Positions 23,399 through 35,939 of a stretch of DNA of 64,000 nucleotides are shown here, piece by piece. Numbering within the stretch: position 1 is the stretch's first letter; the number at the start of each line of letters is the position of its first letter. The DNA comes from Sarcomyxa edulis (lineage: Eukaryota > Basidiomycota > Agaricomycetes > Agaricales > Mycenaceae), in NCBI GenBank assembly GCA_009761415.1, contig QUOL01000017.1, positions 372,001 to 436,000 on the forward strand. Direction: 5' to 3'. The translations under genes and the position numbers were made by a program. Below the pieces are notes generated by a model, which saw only the letters and a list, made by a program, of their open reading frames with translations, made no database searches and was not told where the DNA came from.

Positions 23399-26300
23399 AT
23401 GCGGGCCTTCTCTCGGGCATTCTCGACGTCAATATGCAGGCTGAAACAAGAATTATACGAAGAGTACACACCTCCTCTCAATAAAACACAGCTGAAAGTA
23501 CTCCGGAAAGTCATGAAAAAACATGCCGGAACGCCTACTTTCAACGGATATTTGGCAAAGGATATAGCGATCCGTGAACAGGTCAGGCTTCCAACTCTTG
23601 GGCATTCGACTTGCTTATGCTCCCATAGGGCTACCGGACTCCGGAATATGAAGTGCTCCGCAGGACTCGGCTGTACAAGCAACTCAGAGATGATCTTCAG
23701 GAGCTCCGTGCAAGCCAATTCGCAATATACGATATCAGTATGCATATGTACGCGCGGGATTACAAAGGAGTGATTCCAGAGTATGCCATTGTGGTAAGTG
23801 TCATATTCTTCATACCCCGTCGCAACTCCAACATCAGCATCGCTTCTACTAGGATACAAAACACCCGAACGGTTTCCCTCCTGGCTCCCCAGCGCCCACC
23901 TCTATTTTTTACGATCCAACTGCTCTTGCGAAGCATCTCTCCTCCAAAAACTATACTGGATCATATATATCACCACGGCCACTAGCCTCAGGCTCAATCC
24001 TCGGAAAACACCAGACTCATCGCCCAGATCCCAGGCCTCTAGATTTCAATTGGACCGATGAAGTATCCGGTCAGATTCGGTCGTACGATAGCATCAACTA
24101 CGCCAAAGGTGGTTTCACCGTGCCTGCACGGATGCATGTCATGCCTCCTGGAAGCACTACTGGATTTAACCTTACACTCCCTGGTCCAACCGTAATGCCC
24201 ACATTTTATTTCTTGAAACAGATATTCAAGGTCCGTATACATTTGCGTCTCTTCCTTCTGCATTACCTCACAACTCTGCACAATAATCCAGCACAGACAA
24301 GACTTCCTTACCATGCTATCTATGCTCTATATCTGGGCCCGAGCAGAGGATTTGCCCGAGCTTTACGTTGATTCTTCGTTACTTGCTTTTTTGGTCATCA
24401 GGTTTCTTCAGGTTGGTTTCTGCTCCTGCCGTCGTTCTGAGCTTGTATTGACTTTAGTCAAACGTGCGATTTGTGCAGGCCGAGGGGTCATATGAAAACC
24501 CCTTCGATTTAACAGGAACTGAACCTCCTAAACTCTTCGTGGATCCAATGGCGAAGAAGGAATTCACCGGTGCATGGTTGGATTTCGATTACCAAGATCG
24601 TCTTGATCCTGTTTGCGCTTGGACCTCGAGAAAGATGTGGGTTGACTTAAGAATGCGGGACCTGGATAGCTCCAACACCAATTCGCTGAGAGCCTCTAGA
24701 CTACACAGTTTCATTAGGTCCGGCACTCCCTCGTTGAAGCACATATATGAGACACTGACTGTCACTTATTCCTCCTCAATTGTAGTTGGCTTGGCTCTCT
24801 CGATGACACATTCTCAAAAATCTCGAACATACGTGAAGGGACGAATATTGACAGATTGTTGACTCCCAGGAGTCTAAGTCGGGGCCAGGAGACAATTACC
24901 GCCGATTATCGTCTTTCGATCGAGCCTGAGATGGCAGACGCAGAATTTGTGACACAAATCCAACCTATAGCTTTCCGCCACCAACCTGTGGTAATACAAG
25001 ATCCGTTCCTGCCTACTCTAGTGCGTCCCACCATACTCGATACGCACAATTTGACCATTGACAACCAAACGTCATGTTGTAGAATCACGCTAGTTCAATT
25101 TCGAAACAAACATGGAACTACGCGCGACACCAGCTGGATCAATCTGCGAGACTCTTAGCCAAAGGACACTCTCTGACGAGCATAATGGGGCCGCATTTTC
25201 CGATGCCGCCCCCCCTCAGATCCCAGGCCGAATCTAAAAATGTGCAACAATCAGCCCCAATTTTCCGAACGTTTGCAAATGTCTCTAGAGCCCAAGAGTC
25301 GCAGGCCGACGAATACAGTCATGAAGATCGTCCAAATTTTCGCAGACCCGATAGGACGGGAGAGTCTAGAGAACTTGATGACAATGGCTCTACGTTCGAG
25401 CGAAGAAGGCCAGTCGAGTCAGAGCAATCTGCATCAAAAAATCGGCTCCTTGAAGTAAAGGATCAGCGGAGAGATGCGAGAGTACCTTGGGGGTTGTCTT
25501 CAAAAAGGCTTTTCAGTACTTCCCCAGATCCCAGATCCGCGCAGAATGGTTCAATGACACGGCGAATGCTTCATACTTCAGAAGCTCAGGTAGACAGAGA
25601 CGAAGGTCTCAAGATCAACACGGTCCGTTCTTTTCTATATACCTCCACCTTGCTCCCAATCTTATTCTTACAGTGATACCGGTTTTCTTCTTTTCTACAG
25701 GATGTGGATGCTCAGGCCTTAAAACGCCGTGCCGATACTTGTCGCCGAGTGAATGAAACCATCAGCAGAAAATTCGGACGCAAGTACCGCGTGAACGTGT
25801 TTGGCAGTACGTTCTATGGAGTTTCGTCGACGAACAGTGACTTGGATATGGTAGTCTGTGTGGGTTCTCTTCTTCTTCTAACTTTATATATCTGTTGAAG
25901 TGTTTTATGCAGGATCCTGACCGACCATCGGGGTTCTCTCCCCATGTTCCACATACCGGGCTGCCAGGTATGTATTCATACATTTCTCGACATATCTTAC
26001 CTTGAGCTCATAACATTACGCTGTATCTAGATATATATAATCTCAGGTAGGTGACCAATGTATCTGTTGCATTTATTGGTCCTCATTTCTCGACGGGAGC
26101 AGACTTGTAGGTCGCGCATTATTCAAAGGAGGATTTACTCGCATCGACGTAATATCAAAAGCTACTGTACCCATTGGTGGGTGTAATTTTTCCGCATTCG
26201 CAGATTATACTGACAGCCATGTCAGTGAAATTCCATGACCCCCGGTCTGACCTCAATTGTGATATTAACATCAATGATCGGTTAGGTCTGTACAACTCGC

Positions 26301-28308
26301 GGTTGTTGAAGGAATATCTCGATACTATGCCTTTACTGCGCCAGATGGTGTGGTTCATCAAGAAATGGGCGAAACCTCTTGGGCTGAACGATCCTGGTCG
26401 TACTACACATGGACAAATGTCGTTTAGCAGTTATGCGCTTACTCTTATGGCTATCGTGCACCTGCAGGTGAGTTGTACATTACAGCAATCTTTGACCCCC
26501 ACGTTTGGGAATCTGATCGTCCGTAAACCTCCTCGTGGGTCAGACTCGCAAACTCCTTCCAAATTTGCAGGAGGGCCTACCCAGACTCCCTTACAATGCG
26601 ATCGACGGCGAAGGTATATTCTGGCTACGAACAAAACAAGGTCTACTTCGATGCGATGCTCGGTTCAGTCCCGCGGAGGGATGGTCACCCCCCGAGGATG
26701 TGAACTTGCGAGACATTCTCAGAAGTTTCTTCGAGTGAGTGAAACATCGTTTCTCGTCTGCGAATTCCGTCCATAGCTAACATCTCGGCCTCAGTTATTG
26801 GGGTGACATGCACGATTTCAATGAACCAAACTTGATGGCTAGTATTCGACATGGCGGTTTTATACCCCGTCCCCTTCCCGAGCCTCCTCTGGCCCGGCCA
26901 CAAGAAAAGAAGCACCTCCAAGCAATGTCGAGCGTAACAGAGCCCGATTCTGGCTTTGAAGCTGCTTCAGAGGTCTTGGAGGATGTGCAAATTTCCGCGT
27001 CTATCCCTCTACCCAGCATTATGGATTCTGTTATTCTACCCGAAGAAACATCCCGCATGATCCATCTCGATTCAGAGCCTTTCAATATTGCTCCTCAGGT
27101 CTCAGAAGATGTGGAACGTCCTGAGCTCATCCCGCCACACAGCATCAATATTGAATCTGTCGTACCTGAGGAAACGACCAGCACATTTGACCCCGATTCC
27201 GATTCTATATCAGGCGTTCGCCAGACATCCATGCCACTCACAACCACTGCTAACCTGACTGACGCTACAACCGACGTCTCTTTACACGATGGAGAAGTGA
27301 CCGACCCTGAATACAATTTTGGGCTGAGGCCACTGAATCCAAAGAAGGTCGTGGTGGAAGAGATACAGGAGCCCACACCAGAGCCCGAGCTCCAAGACAT
27401 ACCCCCCATCGAGGTCGCCGAAATAGACGAAATAGACGAAATAGAATGGCCCGAACTGTGGACGAGGAAGAGGAACAAGTATGAACTTTTTGTCATCGAT
27501 CCTTTCCAGAGAACCAAGGTATGTTGGTCCACCTTTCGCATCATTGGTAACCCTTTCTTTCCTGACCGATTTTGCTTAGAACGTCACCGCGAACGTGACC
27601 CCCGATTCTTTACTCCGATTTCAGAATGACTGCCGAAGAACTGTGTCTATGCTGGACATGGACTGGTCTCTGAGAGAAACTCTTCCCGTCAAGGCCGGAC
27701 TCTGGAGGAATTCACTCAAGAAGCCCGTACCGAAAAAGCCCAAGACAAAACAGGCGAAGGTTCCGCCTACTCTTCCGATACAGCTGACCGAGGACATCCC
27801 ATCCTCGGCACAAAATGTCGGCCAATCACTTTCTCTGAACGAAAGGGTGAATGCTGCATTACTCAAAATGCAGACAACAGAGGATCCCCTGATCAAAAAA
27901 CTCATGGGCAAAATCGAAAATTTGATACCACCCGACAACGACAACGACAAAGACAAAGACAAAGACACAGGCAACGACAACGAAGGGTCCGAGACATCAT
28001 CGGATATAGCTCCACCGCCTCGACTGAGTAAAAAAGAAGCGACAAAGCTGAAGAGAAAGCAAATACATGCGGAGAAGGTTCGAAAGAGGAAAGCAAAACA
28101 AGAAAAATCGTACAAACGCAAGTTATTGGCCGCCCTGGCTAGATCAAAACCTTCCGCGACCCTTGAAGAGTCTGTACCTCCAGTATCCCTCGAAGCGTCG
28201 GGACCTCCAGTATCCGTTGAAGACTCAATACCTTCACCCGCCATCGCGGATTCGGAACCTTCAGTCACCGTCCGAGTCGAAGATTCGGTTCCGCTACCAC
28301 CTTCCTAA
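23399..28308 (+). CDS. Large Cid1-type nucleotidyltransferase with mitochondrial-type N-terminus
   Basis: Fifteen exons, all in frame: join(23399..23581, 23629..23793, 23853..24230, 24292..24411, 24479..24717, 24786..25020, 25083..25622, 25701..25859, 25913..25967, 26031..26046, 26103..26176, 26217..26467, 26571..26734, 26795..27518, 27580..28308), 1343 aa. The N-terminus MRAFSRAFSTSICRLK looks like a mitochondrial presequence. The catalytic module begins near residue 620: FGSTFYGVSSTNSDLDMVV gives GS (655-656) and D667/D669, and CDININ gives D737. The PAP/25A-core follows (FIKKWAKPLGLND…SFSSYALTLMAIVHLQ). The PAP-associated tail is split by about 220 disordered residues between FFEDYWGDM and ELFVIDPFQR. 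The first 600 residues contain a second, degenerate-looking core (FYFLKQIFKH…DSSLLAFLVIRFLQ). Likely adds non-templated nucleotides to RNA; UMP or AMP preference is unknown. Confidence 0.8.
26031..26046 (+). other. 16-nt microexon of the nucleotidyltransferase
   Basis: The bases between acceptor 'tgtatctag' and donor 'gtaggt' encode most of DIYNLR. They join …HTGLP to LVGRALFKGGF in frame, matching the 'YN(I/L)R' helix that follows the first catalytic Asp pair in Cid1-type enzymes. Confidence 0.8.
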
Positions 28309-28735
28309 AATTCGCGGTCCGTACCAGGCTTCGTTCTCGGACAATGGGCTCTTCGCGACATAGATTGTCAATCTCTCAGAACGACACTCCAAGTTGGATA
28401 GACTTGAGAAGGAGTGGGATGTCTAAGTCGGATAGCGTCGAACATGGATGTCCACCTATATTTTACCTGTATTTACCCCGGCGTCGGATTATTTGATTGG
28501 CATGAGGTCAATGTTGATCTATAATGGTTTTTGATGAAGATAGTCATCTTGATCAGTTAGCAACTGTTAGTGAGTTATAGACATCGGCATTTTGAGACTT
28601 TTTGCATCCGCCATCCGCCCACCTGCCAAATATTGAGCTCGTTGGCCGGCGCCACTCTTCTCTTCCCCTCCATCTCTCCTGTTCGTACCCTCTTAAACTC
28701 AATATCTCGCATCAGGATCGTCCTTTCTACCAGCG
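28309..28735. other. Intergenic, tandem genes
   Basis: Spacer between the nucleotidyltransferase stop codon and the kinase start on the same strand. It is AT-rich at 28440-28560 and should hold the terminator of the first gene and the promoter of the second. No exon is seen. Confidence 0.5.
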
Positions 28736-31130
28736 ATGTCTTGGAAATTAGGAGGCTCTTCAAAAAGTAACTACAATTCGTACAGTCTCGATTTACAAAC
28801 ACCTCCTGACTGGCTGTGCAGAGTCCAAGGACACCAAAGAGAACGGTGTCATTTCGAGATCTGTTACCCCCATTCCCTCTCGACCTACAACCCCAAAGCC
28901 GCCCACCAATGGATCTGATCAATTCAGGTCTGGTATGCTCACCATCCGTATCTTCTCAGGTCAGTAATTGTCTGCATGTGAGCGGCTACAGTGTCTCAAA
29001 CTTTCATAGGACGTGGACTTTCTCTTGCTCCTGGCGCTCAGATCCCGGAAGTCATCCAGGCTGCATTGGATTCTACCCCTCCAGCCCGCAAGTCCACCAG
29101 CAATCGCGAAAGTATGCAGCGTAAACGTTACTGGTGGTTACCATACGTCGTTCTGGAGTTCGACAAGAACGAAATATTGATTGACGCTATGGGGGGAGAC
29201 CTCGCGAGTCCTCAATGGAACTATCGAGCAGACTTGTACGTTTATCTCCGTCTGACTGTGATGACAAACTAACATTCTCATATGCAGTGATGTCTCTCGT
29301 ACTTCGAGCATTTGTGTCTCTTCCTATTTAAGGACGGCTGCCTCCGTCCAAGGTCAGGATGACATGGGAAATGATCTTCTCATGGCCCGAGTAGAATTCT
29401 CGCCTATGCTGGATGGCCATGTACGCAAACATCGCATTGCCCCTGTTCCTGCAACTTACCCTCATTCCATAGCATGCCTCCGATCAATGGTACAGCGCGA
29501 CAGCTGGCTCTGGCTCCTTCCACCTGAAGATCGACTTCAAGCCCATCCGCAACGAAACTCTCACCATAGAATCATTCGATCTCCTCAAAGTTATCGGAAA
29601 GGGTAGCTTCGGGAAGGTCATGCAGGTTCGCAAGAAAGATACGCAGCGAGTATACGCCCTCAAGACGATCCGCAAAGCTCATATCGCTCAACGTCCTGGA
29701 GAAATCACGCATATTCTTGCAGAACGCACAGTCCTCGCTCTCGTCAACAATCCGTTCATCGTGCCCTTGAAGTTCTCGTTCCAGAATCCCGACAAACTCT
29801 ACCTGGTCATGTCGTTTGGTTTGTTCTGTCTCCTTCATAGCGATCAAATAATTGATCACCATGCTTTACAGTCAATGGAGGAGAGTTGTTCTATCACTTA
29901 CAGCGGGAGGGCAAGTTTGATGAAGATCGAAGTCGATTCTATGCCGCTGAGCTTCTTTGTGCCTTGGAACATTTGCACGGGTTCAATGTCGTTTATCGGT
30001 GAGTCCATTTGACGCGTAAACATCGCTTCTTTTGCTGACCAATGTCTGCAGAGACCTCAAGCCCGAGAACATCCTCTTGGATTATACTGGTCACATTGCT
30101 CTATGTGATTTCGGTGAATGATTCCTGAGATACACATTGTCGTTCCAGGCTGCTAATCTATTACAGGTCTCTGCAAACTCAATATGTCTGAAACCGAAAA
30201 GACAAACAGTATGTTCATTCTCCCTTCCTGTTGATACTTGTCTGAATACCAACTCACGCGACAGCTTTCTGTGGGACACCGGAGTATATCGCACCAGGTG
30301 GGTATTCAGTCTATGAGTATTCGACGTTCTGACGAGCCTCACAACCTTGCTTCTTTGATGAATTGTAATCAGAACTCCTCGAGAGTCAAGGATATACCAA
30401 AACAGTCGACTGGTGGACACTTGGCGTTCTACTCTTCGAAATGATGGTCAGAATCTATCTTTGCTATCTTGTCTATGCGTATCTCATGAACTGACAATCA
30501 TACGGATGCGTTCAGACAGGACTACCCCCGTACTACGACCAGAATGTTAGTATCTCGTCTTGATCACCCGTTTGCAAGAACGCATAAGCTCATGAGCGGC
30601 GTTTTGTCCAGGTCAACACGATGTACCAGCGCATCCTCACCGACCCCTTGATCTTCCCTTCGGATATGGGTTCCGAGGCGCGTAGTGTGATGACTGGTCT
30701 ACTGCAGCGTGATCCTTCGAGGCGTCTTGGCCACAACGGAGGAGAAGAGATCAAGAGACATCCTTTCTTCGCTAAATACATCGACTGGAACAGGTAACAA
30801 CTTTTTTCTCTTCAACATATGTCAGAGATTGATCCACATCGTGCGTAGATTGATCGCCAAGAAGATCCAACCGCCCTTCAAACCCAGTGTCGTACGTATC
30901 CCTCCTCATAACAATGTGTCAGGTATTCGTTACTCATGTTTATAATTTATCAGGAATCCGTTTTGGACACAGCGAACTTCGACTCGGATTTCACCAACGA
31001 AGAAGCACAGGACTCCGTCGTCACCGACTCTGCATTATCCGAGACTGTCCAAGATCAGTTCAGAGGGTTCACTTATAACCCAGCAAACGAACATCTCAGC
31101 GAGAGTGTCAGTTACCCTAGTGGGATGTGA
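28736..31130 (+). CDS. C2-domain AGC kinase (Ypk1/Gad8-type)
   Basis: Fourteen exons: join(28736..28766, 28822..28959, 29010..29235, 29288..29420, 29473..29818, 29872..29998, 30052..30113, 30167..30208, 30265..30297, 30373..30446, 30516..30545, 30612..30793, 30849..30891, 30954..31130), 547 aa. Residues about 45-200 form an N-terminal C2-like domain ([16 protein letters not shown]…FHLKIDFKP). The kinase has GKGSFGKV (218-225), K240, RDLKPEN (334-340) and DFG (353-355). The activation loop TFCGTPEY puts the PDK1 site at T369. The C-terminal hydrophobic motif FRGFTY puts the TORC2-type site at T529. This layout fits Ypk1/Gad8, which controls sphingolipid and membrane homeostasis under TORC2. 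Sch9, also C2-bearing, is the main alternative. Confidence 0.92.
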
Positions 31131-31895
31131 AGAAATCAACCGGAAAAAATATGTGATATTGGACGCTTGAACTAGAATTTATCTTCTCTTTCTCTCACCC
31201 TACTTTTTCCAGTTTTTTCGTTTCTTTCTCTCCATCTACATTCCCCCTTTCGTCGGTTTAATCCTCGTCGCAACATTGTGTCTTTATTTATCGTCTCTTC
31301 GCCTCGTCAGGCTGTATACATATGTAAGTAGTATCGTCTTCGTTCGTTTCCTCTGTCCGTCCGTCCGCTCGTTCTTTATATATTTGAGTCTTTCTTTTTT
31401 CTGTCTTTTCGGACAAAACACACCCACCACTGGCTCCTTCGTGTGTACATAGTCATTCAAGATGGGTCCAAAAAATGAATGAGTTAGCCGAGTTCCTTCA
31501 CACGCGACGCGACGTGCATGAACGAGGCGTGACCTACATGCATAGTAAAATCGTTCGACTGGCCGTATACTTAGCACGACTTTCTCCTCAAACAACATGT
31601 TAAGTATGGCGGCATTGACCTCTTCATTATAGAGTTGTAGATCCATCGACGTGTTTTCTTGCGTTCCATGCGTCTCGGGGAATATGTGGAATATCTGATC
31701 AGATTCTTCGACAAACCGCGGTCATGTGTGTATGCACAAGTTACTATCCACTTCAGTTCGGACCTCTACATCCCCCCGGGCCTTTGAACGGTATTCCGCT
31801 TCGCTGGTCGGCACCTCTGAAGCCATATGATTGCCCTCTCTCATGGCTTCGCACTAGCCAACTTCTTCCCATTCATTACCTCGTATTTTCCAGAA
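31131..31895. other. Intergenic region
   Basis: The first 200 bp are strongly pyrimidine-rich (ttcttt/ctctc runs), as in a 3' UTR. A minus-strand open frame at 31284-31646 overlaps it but has no recognisable feature. The last 250 bp should hold the promoter of the GH95 gene. Confidence 0.5.
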
Positions 31896-34800
31896 ATGTG
31901 GACTTTCAGAGGTATCGGAGCATTGCTACCATCCTTTATGACTGCAGTCGCAGCTGCGCCTTCTGGATTTCCGGCTTCAGGGAATGGATTGTGGTTCAGA
32001 ACTCCCGGATTGGTGTGGTCGAGAGATTTTCTACCTATTGGAAATGGGTTCCTTGCGGGTATGTGCCCTTTCACGCTGGCCGCCTAACAGTACGAGTGAG
32101 ACTCATTCGTGTGCTCCGAAGCAATGACGCCGGGAGGGACGACACAGGAAAAAACACAATTGAACATCGAGTCGCTCTGGTCCGGTGGTCCTTTCGACGA
32201 TCCTGTCGGTGTCCTGTATTGTTTGACGCTGATGACTTTACTGAAGGAACACATGTAGACCTACAATGGCGGGAACCACCAGCCGTCTGAGCGTGCTACT
32301 TTAGCTGAAGATATGCAGTCTATTCGCCAGACCATCTTCAGCAGCCCCATCGGGGAGATCGACAGTGAGTCTTCACGTCAAAGTGCACCCGTTCCTCCCT
32401 CAACTTCCATCGGCTATATCTAGACATAGAAGTCTTAGCCACGGATGCTGGTGCATATGGTACGTATGTTGCATCGGCATTCGAGGAAGTTCTGAATCTG
32501 AAAAACCAGCACAGGCTCATACGCAGGGGCCGGCTATCTCATTACTACAGTAGACTTTGGGTCCATGGATGGCAATAGCACTGTGTCAAATTATGCACGG
32601 TGGCTAGATCTAGACGAAGGTATTGCACGAACTGCATGGAGTCAAAATGGCTTTCAATTCTCCAGGTAAGTATGACGCCTTCGCGCATAGACGTGTCATA
32701 TTCTAATGATACAATAGAGAAACATTTTGTTCAGCGCCCACACAAGCTTGTGTGCAACAAACATCTATGTCTTCTGAAGTAAAGACGAAAAAATCCCCTC
32801 TGACGCTCACGTACGCATTCTCCCCTTCTGTCGAAGAATCTCAAGGTCTTCCGGTCCCTAACGTCACATGCCTCGCCTCTTCACCTAATACTCTGATGGT
32901 ACGCGGTACAGCCTCCACGGCACCAGGAGCTATGGTATATGAGATTCTCGGTAGAGTCGAGAGCGTTGGCGGGAGTGTCAGCTGCAACAATGTCGGCACA
33001 ACTAACGCGACGATCACCATGCAAGATGCAAGCAGTGCGTGGATAACATGGGTTGGCGGGACCGACTGGTCACAAGATGGTCCTGCTGGCGAGGACTTCA
33101 CGTTCAAGGGCATAGATCCGCATGATAAATTGGTGCAACTCATAAAAGGTGCAAGGAACGCGTCAGGAGGATACAATGGAGCCTTGGCTTCACACATCGC
33201 AGACTACAAAGCCACATTGACGGATAAATTCGAGTTGTCACTAGGTTGGTCCTTCTTCTCGCTTGCTCGCAGGATATCGTATCTTATTATACGCACTCTC
33301 AGGGCAGACTCCCAATATGCTGCAGTCGACCGACGAGATTAAATCAGCTTACAATGTGGATACGGGAGACGCGTATCTCGAATGGATCTTGTTCAATTAT
33401 GGGCGGTACTTATTAGCGTCTAGTTCTCGCGGGGTGAGACGATCTGTCAAGTCATATCTTCTCTGAGCAGTTACTGATGCTTAGCAATATTGCTGCAGGT
33501 TCTCCCCGCTAACCTTCAAGGGAAATGGGCAGATGGATATGGCAATGCTTGGAGTGCTGGTAAGTCGTCTCTCAATTACTCGTCTCTGTTTCTGACATCT
33601 TGAATGGGCAGATTATCGTAGGTCTCCATCTCTCCGTCTCCCATAAATTGGTGAGCATAACGACTGATGACTGAATGTCCAGATTCGAATATAAATATCC
33701 AGATGAATTATTGGAGTGCGGAAATGAGCAATTTGGATGTGTCCATACCCTTGTTTGACTACATCGAGGTATGTACATTGAGTTCTACATATCTCCGAAA
33801 TTGATACAATTGTCCACAGAAAAACTGGGCTTCAAGGGGAGCAGAGACGGCAAAAGTGTTGTACAATATCACCCGCGGGTGGGTCACACACGATGAGGTA
33901 GGTCCTGTTGTATTCTCTATACTCACACACTCATACTTAGTGGAATGATCAATAGATGAACGTATGCCTAGTAGTTCTCTACGACCTATTCATCACTGAT
34001 GCGATGTACTCAGATATTCGGGCACACAGGCATGAAAGCCTCTGGCAATACGGCCCAATGGGCGAACTATCCAGGTCTGTTGTGACTTTCCATCCTGTGC
34101 TTTCATCGATTGAATGCTTACGGGCGCCTCTCACACAGAGTCTGCGGTTTGGATGGTCAGAGACTTCATCTGTTTATTCTTGCGTCGCTGATGATTCTGT
34201 ATGTGTTTAGATGATCCACGCATGGGACCATTTCGATTATACAAATAATGTTACATGGTGGAAAACACAAGGGTGGCCTCTGATCAAGGAAGGTGTCTTT
34301 TCATATTGATATAGAGTCCCGGGCTCATCCAGTCGTCGACGTGATTTACAGGGAGTCGCTAGCTTCCACCTCGACAAATTGATCCCGGACCTCTACTTCA
34401 ACGATTCTACTCTCGTTGTCAACCCCTGTAATTCTCCGGAACAAGTTCCGATTACTTTTGGTATGCATGATTACAGCTCTATCCTCGTTGTATCCTCACC
34501 GCTTGACAGGATGCGCTCATTCTCAGCAACTTATATGGCAACTGTTCAATGCTGTCGAAAAGGGATTTGCAGCGTCTGGAGACACTGATATTGCGTTCCT
34601 GGAAGGTGCGGATATACCTCCTCTCTCTCTACTCTCCGAGGTTCGAATGTAGATATTTTGTCTGTCTGCGTTAGAGGTCCGCGCTAAACGGGCCCAAATG
34701 GATAAAGGCCTTCGCATTGGGTCATGGGGGCAACTTCAAGGTCCGTTGACCATGATTCTCATCTAAAAAACGGACTCGCTCAGACTTATTTCGTCAGAAT

Positions 34801-35627
34801 GGAAAGTCGAGAAGGATTCCCCTACAGATACCCATCGCCACCTTTCCCATCTGATTGGGTTATACACTGGATATGCCATCACCTCGTATGACCCCACTAT
34901 TCAAGGCGGTCTGATTGTCAACGGTACCGCGAAGAATTACACTAGAAGCGAGGTCATTGCTGCCGCGGAGACAAGCTTGATTCACAGAGGTAATGGGACT
35001 GGTCCTGATGCAGATTCGGGATGGGAGAAAGCCTGGAGAGCTGCTGCTTGGGCACAGTTGGGGAACGCAACTGAGTATTATCACGAGTTGACGGTGCGTT
35101 TGATTTCCTTGCTTGTTGATTCTCTTTATATCGAAACTCATTGGAACAAAACGGCACGAACCACTGCATAGTATGCGATTTACGAGAACTTCGGGGCTAA
35201 TCTGTTCAGTCTTTATGACCCATCGGACGCCGATCCTATCTTCCAGATAGACGCTAACCTTGGGTTCCCTGCTGCTGTCTTGGTGAACCCATCTTGTTTT
35301 TATTTTTGTGACAGGTTCCCGCTGACGTCAACAATCGTAATATAGAACGGTCTGCTTCAAGCCCCGGACGTCGCAAGTCTGTCTACGCCTCTGACCATCA
35401 CAATCCTCCCAGCCCTTCCCGCGAACTGGGCTACAGGCTTTTTGAAAGGCGCTCGCGTCCGAGGCGGTATTACTGTTACCTTGCAGTGGCATAAGGGCAA
35501 GGCTACGAGTTTGGTTTTGGAAGTCGATGCGGATGCTAAGAGCAGACCAGTGCAGGTGGTTCATGAGGGGAAGGTCATCAGCTCTTTTACGAGCTCTCCG
35601 AGTCTGAACAAGTCTATCGTATTCTAG
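31896..35627 (+). CDS. Secreted GH95 alpha-L-fucosidase
   Basis: Twenty-one exons: join(31896..32058, 32122..32204, 32259..32364, 32424..32459, 32515..32665, 32718..33244, 33303..33433, 33499..33559, 33612..33617, 33683..33768, 33820..33897, 33956..33961, 34014..34074, 34139..34155, 34211..34292, 34356..34460, 34510..34605, 34675..34740, 34798..35093, 35172..35282, 35346..35627), 849 aa. A signal peptide (MWTFRGIGALLPSFMTAVAAA) precedes the GH95 N-terminal domain: LWFRTPGLVWSRDFLPIGNG and LNIESLWSGGPFDDPTYNGG. The catalytic (alpha/alpha)6 barrel shows NLQGKWADGYGNAWSADYH, NIQMNYWSAEMSNL, TGMKASGNTAQWANY and QIDANLGFPAAVL, and the C-terminal domain shows LPALPANW. GH95 enzymes release alpha-linked fucose by an inverting mechanism. 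The boundary at 34292/34356 is the least certain splice. Confidence 0.9.
33612..33617 (+). other. 6-nt microexon of the GH95 gene
   Basis: Six bases (ATTATC) lie between acceptor 'atgggcag' and donor 'gtaggt'. They complete the invariant Asp-Tyr-His of the motif NAWSADYH just before SNINIQMNYW. Without them neither frame nor motif survives. Confidence 0.85.
33956..33961 (+). other. Second 6-nt microexon of the GH95 gene
   Basis: Six bases (ATGAAC) lie between acceptor 'gatcaatag' and donor 'gtatgc' and encode Met-Asn. They give WVTHDE-MN-IFGHTGMKASGN, as in fungal GH95 proteins. Skipping would keep frame but lose the conserved Asn. Confidence 0.75.
34139..34155 (+). other. 17-nt microexon of the GH95 gene
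   Basis: The exon encodes ESAVWM between ANYP and MIHAWDHF. Acceptor 'cacacag' and donor 'gtcaga' flank it, and phases match on both sides. Confidence 0.8.
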
Positions 35628-35939
35628 TTGTAAGGTCTTTCGTTGTATGGTATGTGGTCTACAGATTTTTGTTCAATGAAAGCAAGACGGGTTTTTACGC
35701 GCGATCGCTCCGAGACGCGTCCGGACGCGTCTTACGATCACGTTCTCAAGTTTTAGCCTAATTTCGAATTTGCAAACTCTCGAGCAAATTTCATGGACAC
35801 TATAGCCAGGAATGTCGCTATATCCAGCAGGAGATTATGGCAATCAGGAGTATGTATTTCCAAACTCTTGCGGTCGACAGTGTCTGAACGAAAGCTTACA
35901 GGTGTAATCGTGACTGTCCCTAGTAGCCTTTAAGTCATC

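Noticed and set aside
31284..31646. Minus-strand open frame of 120 codons downstream of the kinase
   Set aside because: It overlaps a pyrimidine-rich 3' UTR-like region and shows no family feature.
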